Made by a program: the position numbers and the translations under genes
Shown: one piece after another, positions 52,559 through 60,034 of the stretch
Position numbering within the stretch: position 1 is the first letter of the stretch
Layout: each line of letters begins with the position of its first letter
The notes under the pieces: generated by a model
The model's input: the letters and a program-made list of their open reading frames with translations, nothing else
The model's database searches: none
What the model was told of the DNA's origin: nothing
Assembly (NCBI RefSeq): GCF_014651115.1
Contig: NZ_BMWG01000007.1
Location: forward strand, 62,001 to 126,000
Origin: Streptomyces inusitatus
GTDB lineage: Bacteria > Actinomycetota > Actinomycetes > Streptomycetales > Streptomycetaceae
Direction of reading: 5' to 3'
Length of the DNA: 64,000 nucleotides

Positions 52559-53728
52559 ATGCGCTTCCGTCACCCCGACGGCACCACCGTCCACCTCGCC
52601 TACAGCACCAACGTCCACCCCGCCGAAACCCTCGACGGAGTCCTCGCCCAACTCCGCGACCACTGCGAACCCGTACGCAGACGACTCGGCCGCGACCGAC
52701 TCGGCATCGGCCTCTGGCTCGCCAAGGCAGCCGCCGGCACCCTGATCGCCGACCCCTCCGCACAACGCGCACTACGCGCCGAACTCGACCGCCGAGGCCT
52801 CGAAGTCGTCACCCTCAACGGCTTCCCCTACGAAGGATTCGGCACAGGCCACGTCAAACACCGCGTCTACCGACCCGACTGGACCGAACCCGAACGCCTC
52901 TCCCACACCACCGACCTCGCCCGACTACTCGCCGCACTCCTGCCCGACGACATCACCGAAGGCACCATCTCCACCCTCCCGCTCGCCTGGCGCACCCGCT
53001 TCGACACCAAGGCCGCCACCACCGCCCGAACAGCCCTCACCACCCTCGCCGAACGACTCGACGCCCTGGAAGAACTCACCGGCAAATCCATCCGTGTCGG
53101 ACTCGAACCCGAACCCGGCTGCGCCGTCGAAACCACCGCCGACGCCATCGAACCCCTCACCGCGATCGGATCCCCCCGAATCGGCGTCTGCGTCGACACC
53201 TGCCACCTCGCCACCTCCTTCGAAGACCCCGCCACCGCACTCACCCGGCTCACCAACGCCGGCATCACCATCCCCAAGGCACAGCTGTCCGCCGCCCTGC
53301 ACGCCGAAGAACCCCACCTCCCCGACGTACGCACCGCCCTCGCCGCCTTCGCCGAACCCCGCTTCCTCCACCAGACCCGCACCCGCACCGCCGCCGGCCT
53401 GCGCGGAACCGACGACCTCGACGAAGCCCTCAACCAGGAAGCCCTGCCCGACGGCGCACCCTGGCGCGCCCACTTCCACGTCCCCCTCCACGCCCCGCCC
53501 GCCCCACCCCTCACCTCCACCCTCCCTGTCCTCCAGGACACCCTGACCCGGCTCGTCGGCCAAGCCGCACCACTGGCCCGCCACCTCGAAGTCGAGACCT
53601 ACACCTGGCAGGCCCTCCCCACCGCACTGCGCCCCCGCAACCGCGCCCAGCTCGCGGACGGCATCGCCGCCGAACTCGCCCTCGCCCGAGACCTCCTGAC
53701 CGGCCTCGGACTCAAGGAGCTCCCATGA
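52559..53728 (+). CDS. eboE: EboE (xylose-isomerase-like TIM barrel)
   Basis: 389 residues. STNVHPAETLDGVLAQL near the start, ALRAELDRRGLEVVTLNGFP and GVCVDTCHLATSFED are the hallmarks of EboE. The C-terminus has LARHLEVETYTWQALP. It is called a metabolite-traffic protein in ebo loci; its barrel fold suggests an enzyme or carrier for a sugar-like intermediate. The upstream gap is only 9 nt. Confidence 0.82.
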   Translation: MRFRHPDGTTVHLAYSTNVHPAETLDGVLAQLRDHCEPVRRRLGRDRLGIGLWLAKAAAGTLIADPSAQRALRAELDRRGLEVVTLNGFPYEGFGTGHVKHRVYRPDWTEPERLSHTTDLARLLAALLPDDITEGTISTLPLAWRTRFDTKAATTARTALTTLAERLDALEELTGKSIRVGLEPEPGCAVETTADAIEPLTAIGSPRIGVCVDTCHLATSFEDPATALTRLTNAGITIPKAQLSAALHAEEPHLPDVRTALAAFAEPRFLHQTRTRTAAGLRGTDDLDEALNQEALPDGAPWRAHFHVPLHAPPAPPLTSTLPVLQDTLTRLVGQAAPLARHLEVETYTWQALPTALRPRNRAQLADGIAAELALARDLLTGLGLKELP

Positions 53729-55161
53729 CCACCCCCGGGGGCCTCCCCCCTCCCCCCTCCCCACCCACCCCCGCCCCCCGACCCACCCCCCTGCTCGTCG
53801 TCGACGTCGTCGGCCTCACCCCCCGGCTTCTGGAGCACATGCCGCGCCTCAAAGCCCTCGCCGCGTCCGGGTCGCGGGCCCCGCTCGACACCGTGCTGCC
53901 GGCGGTGACCTGTGCCGCCCAGTCGACGTTCCTCACCGGAACACCGCCCGCAGAGCACGGCATCGTCGGCAACGGCTGGTACTTCCGTGAGCTGGGCGAG
54001 GTGCTGCTGTGGCGTCAGCACAACGGTCTGGTCGCGGGGGACAAGGTGTGGGACGCGGCCCGCCGTGCCCACCCCGGCTACACGGTCGCGAACATCTGCT
54101 GGTGGTACGCGATGGGCGCGGACACCGACATCACCGTCACCCCCCGGCCCGTCTACTACGCGGACGGCCGCAAAGAGCCCGACTGCTACACCCGGCCGCC
54201 TTCCCTGCACGACGAACTCGTCGAGGAGTTCGGCGACTTCCCCCTCTTCCACTTCTGGGGGCCGGGCGCGGACATCGTGGCCTGCCGGTGGATCGTCGGA
54301 GCGACCCGGCACATCATGCGTACCCATGACCCTGATCTGACCCTGTGCTACCTCCCTCATCTCGATTACGACCTACAGCGCCACGGCCCCGACGATCCGC
54401 GCTCCCACCGTGCCGCCGCCGAGCTGGACGCCGTCATGGCACCGCTGCTGGACGACGCGCGCGAGCAGGGCCGTACGGTCGTCGCACTCTCCGAGTACGG
54501 CATCACTCCGGTGAGCCGGCCCGTCGACATCAACCGTGCTCTGCGCCGCGCCGGACTCCTGGAGGTCCACACCCAGGACGGTATGGAGTACCTCGATCCG
54601 ATGACTTCACGAGCTTTCGCCGTGGCCGACCATCAGATCGCCCATGTCTATGTGCGTCGGCCGGCGGATCTGGAGGCCACCCGGGAAGCCCTCGCCGGGC
54701 TCCCCGGTGTCGAGCGGCTCCTCGACGACGAGGGCAAGAAGGCCGAGGGCCTCGACCACCCCCGCTCCGGCGAACTCGTCGCCGTCGCCGATCCCGACGC
54801 CTGGTTCACCTACTACTACTGGCTCCACGACGACCGGGCCCCGGACTTCGCCCAGCTGGTGGAGATCCACCGCAAACCGGGCTACGACCCCGCCGAGCTG
54901 TTCATGGATCCGAACGACCCCTACGTACGGCTCAGGGCGGCCGGGGCGCTCGCCCGCAAAAAGCTCGGTATGCGGTACCGCATGGCCGTCGTGCCTCTCG
55001 ATCCGTCGCCCGTCAGGGGCAGCCACGGCCGCCTGCCCCTGAGCGATGAAGAAGGTCCGCTCATTCTGTGCTCCACCTCCCGCGCTGTGGACGGCCGCGT
55101 CGCGGCCACCGATGTGAAGGCCCTGCTGCTGCGGCTCGCCGGGCTTCACCGAACTCACTGA
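53725..55161 (+). CDS. type I phosphodiesterase/nucleotide pyrophosphatase family protein (EboF-like)
   Basis: 478 residues. Metal/nucleophile segments: LLVVDVVGLTPRLL (Asp), TVLPAVTCAAQSTFLTGTPP (Thr nucleophile) and LPHLDYDLQRHGP. Where most family members have DHG, this one reads SEYGITPV, so a metal ligand is changed. The last gene of the coupled Ebo set (ATG overlaps EboE's stop). The first ~30 codons are very C-rich and Pro-rich; after about 53830 the codon bias changes sharply. Confidence 0.82.
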   Translation: MTTPGGLPPPPSPPTPAPRPTPLLVVDVVGLTPRLLEHMPRLKALAASGSRAPLDTVLPAVTCAAQSTFLTGTPPAEHGIVGNGWYFRELGEVLLWRQHNGLVAGDKVWDAARRAHPGYTVANICWWYAMGADTDITVTPRPVYYADGRKEPDCYTRPPSLHDELVEEFGDFPLFHFWGPGADIVACRWIVGATRHIMRTHDPDLTLCYLPHLDYDLQRHGPDDPRSHRAAAELDAVMAPLLDDAREQGRTVVALSEYGITPVSRPVDINRALRRAGLLEVHTQDGMEYLDPMTSRAFAVADHQIAHVYVRRPADLEATREALAGLPGVERLLDDEGKKAEGLDHPRSGELVAVADPDAWFTYYYWLHDDRAPDFAQLVEIHRKPGYDPAELFMDPNDPYVRLRAAGALARKKLGMRYRMAVVPLDPSPVRGSHGRLPLSDEEGPLILCSTSRAVDGRVAATDVKALLLRLAGLHRTH

Positions 55162-55195
55162 ACCACATCCCGCCGACCACGAGGAGTTATCCACA

Positions 55196-56242
55196 ATGAG
55201 TCGCTTCGGCAAGGACGGCGACCCCGAACTCATCCACAGATTGAGCCGACGAGGCATGCTCGGCGTGGCAGCGGGTACTACCGCCGCCGCCCTGCTCGGT
55301 CCCGGTGCCCCGCCCGTTTCCGCGTCCCCTGGCGAGAAAGACGGAGAGCGGGGGAGGGGCCGTCCCGTACTGCCCCGAGGCCGCCTCGGAATACAGCTCT
55401 ACTCGCTGCGTGACAAGGTGACCACCCTCGGTTTCGCGGCCGTCTTCGCGGAGCTGGAACGGAACGGCTACGACGAGATCGAGTTCGCCGGCTACCAGCA
55501 GGGCTCCGCCGGTCCCCTCACCCTCACCCGGCTGAAGGACCTCGCCCGCGACCACGGCCTCAACCCGATCGGCAGCCATGTCGGCTACCACTCCACCAAC
55601 CCGAACGCCTACACCTTCGCCCAGAACCTGGACAGAGTCCTCGACGACGCCCAGGCCCTCGGCCTGCCGCACATCGGGACGGCTTCCTCGCCCTTCCGCT
55701 ACGGCACCACGGTCGACGCGTGGAAACGCGCGGCCGAGGACTTCAACAGCTACGGAGCCGCCGCCCGCCGTCGCGGCATCAAGTTCTACCAGCACAACCA
55801 CGCGGAAGAGTTCTCCTTCGCCACGGACAAGCCACAGGTCCGCCTCTACGACGTCCTGCTCGCCGAGACCGATCCCGATCTTGTCTTCCTGGAGATGGAC
55901 ATCTACTGGGCCCATGTGGCGCGGCACCGCTTCAGCAAACGCGCGGACGGCACTCCCGCCCCCTTCGACCCACTCCGCTACGTCCTTCGCCGGCCGGACC
56001 GCTATCCCCTCTTCCACATCAAGGACGGCGACCGGGACGAGACCGTCCGCGACGGCTACCGGATGACAGACGTCGGAGACGGGGACATCGACTACCGGGC
56101 CTTCATCTCCGCCGTGAACCGAACCCCCGGCGGCCGTCGTGATCACCACTGGCAAGCAGAGCACGACAACCCGGCCGACTCCCTCTCCTTCGCCCGCAAA
56201 TCCAGCGCCCACCTGCGCTCACTCCGCGAGAACGACTGCTGA
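55196..56242 (+). CDS. Tat-exported sugar phosphate isomerase/epimerase TIM barrel
   Basis: 348 residues. A Tat signal (HRLSRRGMLGVAAGTTAAAL) covers about 15-35, unusual for this barrel family. Core: LGIQLYSLRDKVTTLGFAAV, DEIEFAGYQQ, HIGTASSP, YQHNHAEEFSF, VFLEMDIYWAHV and LFHIKDGDRDE. The metal residues are kept. It likely acts outside the cell, possibly on the product of the large 44.2-kb enzyme (keto-sugar). Confidence 0.85.
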   Translation: MSRFGKDGDPELIHRLSRRGMLGVAAGTTAAALLGPGAPPVSASPGEKDGERGRGRPVLPRGRLGIQLYSLRDKVTTLGFAAVFAELERNGYDEIEFAGYQQGSAGPLTLTRLKDLARDHGLNPIGSHVGYHSTNPNAYTFAQNLDRVLDDAQALGLPHIGTASSPFRYGTTVDAWKRAAEDFNSYGAAARRRGIKFYQHNHAEEFSFATDKPQVRLYDVLLAETDPDLVFLEMDIYWAHVARHRFSKRADGTPAPFDPLRYVLRRPDRYPLFHIKDGDRDETVRDGYRMTDVGDGDIDYRAFISAVNRTPGGRRDHHWQAEHDNPADSLSFARKSSAHLRSLRENDC

Positions 56243-56271
56243 CCGCCCCACCCGGACCGACTCCCTTTTCC

Positions 56272-56304
56272 CTGGATACCCCCAGGGGGTCTATGGGTGT
56301 CCAG
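56272..56304 (+). terminator. hairpin after the sugar/Ebo block
   Basis: CTGGATACCC / GGGTGTCCAG (9 of 10 paired) with a 13-nt loop, 30 bp after the last stop. There is no U-tract, as often in Streptomyces. It probably ends the long transcript. Confidence 0.55.
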
Positions 56305-56482
56305 TGATGCCCGCCCTGACACCCCCACCGCCACCGTCGCGAGCCCCAGGGCTCGCCCGGCCACTGGTCACCCAGGGTGTCCTGTCAGGGCTCCGGCCCG
56401 CGTAAGCGCAGGCCAGGGGAGGTGAGGGTGAAACTCCTGGTATTGTTTTCTCTGTCGCCACGGGAAACCGGGCGGTCACCTG

Positions 56483-56570
56483 GTCCGGGTGGCGGAATGG
56501 CAGACGCGCTAGCTTGAGGTGCTAGTGCCCTTTATCGGGCGTGGGGGTTCAAGTCCCCCCTCGGACACCA
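56483..56570 (+). tRNA. tRNA-Leu (anticodon GAG), CCA encoded
   Basis: An 88-nt class II tRNA. Acceptor GTCCGGG pairs with CTCGGAC; anticodon stem CTAGC/GCTAG encloses loop TTGAGGT (anticodon GAG, reads CTC); the variable arm is TGCCCTTTATCGGGCGT-like; T-loop GGTTCAAGTCC; encoded CCA. It is followed by a strong terminator. Its 3' end serves as the attachment site for the accessory region downstream (copy at 58387). Confidence 0.95.
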
Positions 56571-56602
56571 GCGAGAACCCCAGTCGATCTGGGGTTTTTT
56601 GC
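56548..56602. repeat. attL-type repeat (tRNA-Leu 3' end plus terminator)
   Basis: 55 bp covering the T-arm, acceptor, CCA and terminator match the segment at 58387-58438 at 49 positions. This is the usual target of tyrosine-integrase elements in tRNA genes. Confidence 0.75.
56576..56600 (+). terminator. Rho-independent terminator of tRNA-Leu
   Basis: AACCCCAG-TCGAT-CTGGGGTT stem-loop with a TTTTTT run. It is duplicated with one mismatch in the copy 1.8 kb downstream. Confidence 0.9.
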
Positions 56603-56785
56603 TTTCCTGGGCTGTGGCGTGACCCACCATGCGACCAACGGCCCAGAGATTTCCCAGGCCAGACGAGGGATGGCAGGCCGGCACGGGAAAGCGCGCCCGC
56701 GCTCCAGTCCAGGCCCTTGGAGCCTCACCTCCTCGCGCAGACACCACGAACACCGACTGTCAGTCGCAGCGCCTACCGTACGCTC

Positions 56786-58267
56786 ATGAACGACAACCCA
56801 CAGAAGTCGAATCCGGGTCAGTGCACAGCTCGCTCCGAGGTCCTCCAAGGGGCAGCCCCGCCCGAGAAATCCGAAGCCGATGGAATAAAGGGCATTGCCC
56901 TTTATCACGACATGCGGGTCGAAGAGGACTTCACTAAGTGCGCCACCCGCCTCTTCTCGATCCTCAAGCACGCTGCCGCTTCCAACCCTGGAGCCCCACG
57001 CCGACTCTTCCTCGATGTCCAAGGACACCGCAACGCCGCCGGGGGCTTCGATGCCGATGCTTTCGAGATCATCCAGGAGTTCCTGCTGGGCTTCCTCAGC
57101 CCCTACCTCACAGAGATCAGCACGCCTCTCTATCGGGTAAGGAATCCAGAGCCGCAGCGCGAGGACGTACCTGACGTCCTGAACATTCAAGACCCGGACC
57201 GTGAACACACCTACGACCACCGCGAGCTGCGTGTGCGCAATCGGGAGAGCAATCCCGATCCGCGCCGCTCCCGACCTCCGGTCCGGGCCATCGCCGACTA
57301 TCTCGGCCTCGATGAGCCGATCTGTCTCGTCTGCTGGCAGGCACCGGTGGAGAGGGCCCATGTGGTCCCAGAGTCGCTCGGCGGTTCCAACGATGTGCGT
57401 AACTTTGCCCTCCTCTGTCCGCGCCACCACCGCGAGGCCCCTGACGTCGCGGACGCCGAGGCGTTCTGGTCCTGGGTCGACTACGCCTGTGAGCGCGACG
57501 GCCATATGAAGTGGGAAGGTGTGGATCCTGAGACGCTGGCCAGGGCGGAACGTGTCGGTCTCCGCATCGACACGTCAGGACCGGTCCGAAAGAGCGTTCA
57601 CCATTTCGGCCGGGTCCGCGACGAACTCGTGCGTCACTACGGCTGGGGCCCGGAGGACTTCGCCGGTGGCGACCACTGGGGTGTGCTGATGGAGGAGTTC
57701 CACACTGTGATGGACGCCGCGACCAGCACCCACTTCAATGTCGCCAAGAAGGCATCCACCGAGGCATGGGCCTTCGAAGTAGCCCGCAGACGCCTGCGGG
57801 ACAGCGCGACGGAGCCCGGGGCGGATGAGGATCTGCCGTTGGCATCGAGCCATCCATCAGTTGAACTGGCCGAGCGGACGGTGCGGAAATCGCCCGAGAG
57901 CGGTTCCGCGCAGAGCCTTGTCGATGCCGCACGCCGAGCCGACATCGCCACCGAAGCGGCGGCACTCGTGCACGACATCATCGTTTCTGCTGGGGTTTCC
58001 AGTGCCGAGGAAGTGCTGCGGGGCATCAAGGAAGAGGTCGCGGACCGCACCGCGCAGCTCAAGCGGCTGTCTGACGAGTTGATGGGGCACACAGTCTGCC
58101 GACACTGCGGCCACGGAATAGCCCGAATCGGGGACGCCGCCTGGCGCCACAGTGCCGCAGCACCCATGTCCCGTGGCTGCCGGGCCGCCAGCTTCGACCG
58201 AGACGGCACCTGGGACGATTCCCTCGACCGAGCGTGGAAGGCGAGCCCGCCGAAGACATATCGGTGA
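56786..58267 (+). CDS. HNH nuclease-domain protein (island cargo)
   Basis: 493 residues from ATG 56786, with TACCGT 6 nt upstream and no ribosome site, so probably leaderless. Residues about 36-135 form an unrecognised N-terminal domain (IALYHDMRVEEDFT and on). The HNH domain is at about 178-220: CLVC, AHVVPESLGG, N206 and LCPRHH. A long helical part follows (about 300-440), and a C-terminal Cys-x2-Cys...Cys knuckle (CRHCGHGIARIG, then SRGC). GC bias is lower than in neighbours, as expected for transferred DNA. A defence-type or homing nuclease is possible; unproven. Confidence 0.75.
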   Translation: MNDNPQKSNPGQCTARSEVLQGAAPPEKSEADGIKGIALYHDMRVEEDFTKCATRLFSILKHAAASNPGAPRRLFLDVQGHRNAAGGFDADAFEIIQEFLLGFLSPYLTEISTPLYRVRNPEPQREDVPDVLNIQDPDREHTYDHRELRVRNRESNPDPRRSRPPVRAIADYLGLDEPICLVCWQAPVERAHVVPESLGGSNDVRNFALLCPRHHREAPDVADAEAFWSWVDYACERDGHMKWEGVDPETLARAERVGLRIDTSGPVRKSVHHFGRVRDELVRHYGWGPEDFAGGDHWGVLMEEFHTVMDAATSTHFNVAKKASTEAWAFEVARRRLRDSATEPGADEDLPLASSHPSVELAERTVRKSPESGSAQSLVDAARRADIATEAAALVHDIIVSAGVSSAEEVLRGIKEEVADRTAQLKRLSDELMGHTVCRHCGHGIARIGDAAWRHSAAAPMSRGCRAASFDRDGTWDDSLDRAWKASPPKTYR

Positions 58268-58368
58268 GGCGGCCGCAGCTCTGGTCGGGCTGCGGCGGCA
58301 TGTCGCCGAAACCGTTGGGGAACTCGACTCCTCCCTCAGGGGGCACCTTTAAACAGATGTCCGGCCGG

Positions 58369-58438
58369 GCTTGAGGTGGGGAAGAATTCAAGTCCCCTCG
58401 GACATCAGTGAGAACCCCAGTTGATCTGGGGTTTTTGC
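58369..58438. repeat. attR-type partial tRNA-Leu copy
   Basis: GCTTGAGGTG (anticodon loop) is joined directly to TTCAAGTCCCC-TCGGACA and a terminator with the same stem, so the variable arm is deleted. It is a degenerate tRNA 3' end left by an integration event 1.8 kb from the intact gene. Confidence 0.75.
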
Positions 58439-58493
58439 GTTGTCGGGTAGTCGCGTGCCCCGCAGAGTGACTCGCGCATCAGCGAGTTTTGAA

Positions 58494-59017
58494 TCAGGCC
58501 GGCGAACCCAGGTTGATTCGGTTGGCGCTGGAGGCGGCCAGCTTCTTCGCCCCCTCGGAACGACGCCGACCGTACTTGGACATCGTGTAGCCCGGTGAGT
58601 GGTGCCTCGCGTTGGCGCTGACCTCTACAGGGTTCTCGTGGTTGTCAAGATCGTTCGTGATCTTGCTTCCCCTGAAATCGCGCAAACGGAAGTCCGGCTG
58701 CTTGGCCGTCCCTCTTGGTCCGGCCTGCGTGAACTCGTGGGGGTGGGATTCCGGAAGCTGCGAAGTGCTCAGCATCTCAGCCAGCTTCAACCGCTGCCGG
58801 GCCGTCCGCTCTGGAGCTTGAAGCCGTCCCGGGCAGACACGAGGCCGTGATCCACCCAGAGGTCTCCGAGTCGTTCTTTCTCCGCCTGCTGCCGCTCCCA
58901 CTGCCACTTGAGAACATTCATCAAGGCTTGGTCCACATAGATGATCGCGTTGTCATCTCCGTCCTTGGACAGCCCCCCGGCCCCTCCTGCGAGAGTGCTG
59001 GGGGCCTCGCCCAGGTG
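58494..59017 (-). pseudogene. broken tyrosine integrase
   Basis: Two minus-strand fragments in different frames. Upstream part (about 58815-58985): QALMNVLKWQWERQQAEKER then LWVDHGLV, like the middle of actinobacterial integrases. Downstream part (58494-58800): PDFRLRDFRGSKITND with the box Arg, and ARHHSPGYTMSKYGRR with the His and Tyr nucleophile region. A stop separates them and the N-terminus is missing. It lies next to the attR-like copy, as integrases do, and implies a decayed element. Confidence 0.65.
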
Positions 59018-59935
59018 TCAAACCGCTTCCCTCAGTTCGCGGGCACCGTGACGGGTGAGTCGCTCACACACCTTCATGGCGGATTCCGACGCGTCATCGC
59101 TGGTGTCGCGTACCTCGATGACCGTGCTGCCGTCAGGGGTGAAGACGCGGGCCCGGACGGTGTACAGGGTGGCCCCGTTCATCTGGCTGGTGGTGCAGTA
59201 TCCGGCGAGCGCCGCGTTGCAGTGTCCCTCCATCTCCCGGAGGATCAGGCGCTCGGCCTCTACCTCGATCTCCGTGTCCGTGTCGTGGAGCTTGAAGATC
59301 CTTTTGCGTGTCTTCGTGTCGCCCTCGCGGATCTGGAGGGCGATGACCGCAGCGCCGAGCGGCGGGCAGATGATCTCCGGGTGGATTTTCTGGGCTATGC
59401 GGTGGGTGAGTCCGAGGCGTTCCATGGAGCAGGTGGCCACGACGAGGGCGTCTACGTCGCTGAGGCTGTCAGGGCCCAGGGCTCGCAGGCGCTGGTCTAC
59501 GGGGCCGCGCATGGGGACGACCTCGATGTCCGGCCGATAGGAGAGCAGGGCTGCGGTGCGGCGGACGGAGGAGGTGCCGATCACGGTGCCGGCGGGGAGG
59601 GTTTCCAGAGTGAGCCCGGCCTCGCGGGTCACCAGGCAGTCACGGGGGTCGTCCCGTCGCAGGTACAGGCCCGTCTCCAGGCCGGGGGTGTCGTGGGCCG
59701 GGAGATCCTTGAGGCAGTGGACGGCGACATCGATCTCCCCCGTGAGGAGAGCTGCTTCGATCTCCTTCGAGAAGGCGCCGTCGGCATCCAGCTCGGCGCG
59801 TTCCACCAAGCGGTCGCCTCCGGCGCCGGAGAACGGGTGCAGGATCGTGGGCGTCGATGACAGGCGGGCGAGGACGGGCGCGGTTTGGGCGAGGGACATC
59901 AGCGATGAGCGGGCACCGATGCGAAGGGGTTTCAC
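59018..59935 (-). CDS. hydroxymethylbilane-synthase-like protein 1
   Basis: 305 residues from GTG 59935 (AAAGGAG upstream). The HMBS fold is clear: LRIGARSSLM, VHCLKDLPA (Lys76-Asp77, the catalytic Asp), GTSSVRR (125-126) and MEGHCNAAL with the cofactor Cys239. Deviations: the lysine before the central Phe is lost (ADGAFSKE), GNV is GPV, and the PAVGQGA loop is PPLGAA. HMBS polymerises four porphobilinogens; these changes suggest a different or narrower substrate. The broken integrase lies downstream. Confidence 0.82.
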   Translation of the reverse strand: MKPLRIGARSSLMSLAQTAPVLARLSSTPTILHPFSGAGGDRLVERAELDADGAFSKEIEAALLTGEIDVAVHCLKDLPAHDTPGLETGLYLRRDDPRDCLVTREAGLTLETLPAGTVIGTSSVRRTAALLSYRPDIEVVPMRGPVDQRLRALGPDSLSDVDALVVATCSMERLGLTHRIAQKIHPEIICPPLGAAVIALQIREGDTKTRKRIFKLHDTDTEIEVEAERLILREMEGHCNAALAGYCTTSQMNGATLYTVRARVFTPDGSTVIEVRDTSDDASESAMKVCERLTRHGARELREAV

Positions 59936-60034
59936 GCTGCTTCTCCTTTGGTGACATTCTGTCGGAAACTGCATGCTTCTGGTGCAAGTAGGATCGGTTC
60001 TCAACAACCCTGCTGTTGCGAGGAGTTGAGCCGA
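59936..60034. promoter_or_regulatory. divergent promoter region of the two HMBS-like genes
   Basis: 99 bp hold both ribosome sites (AAAGGAG minus; AGGAG plus) and a TAGGAT -10-like box at 59990, with no clear -35 for either direction. The two genes are therefore probably co-regulated. Confidence 0.4.
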
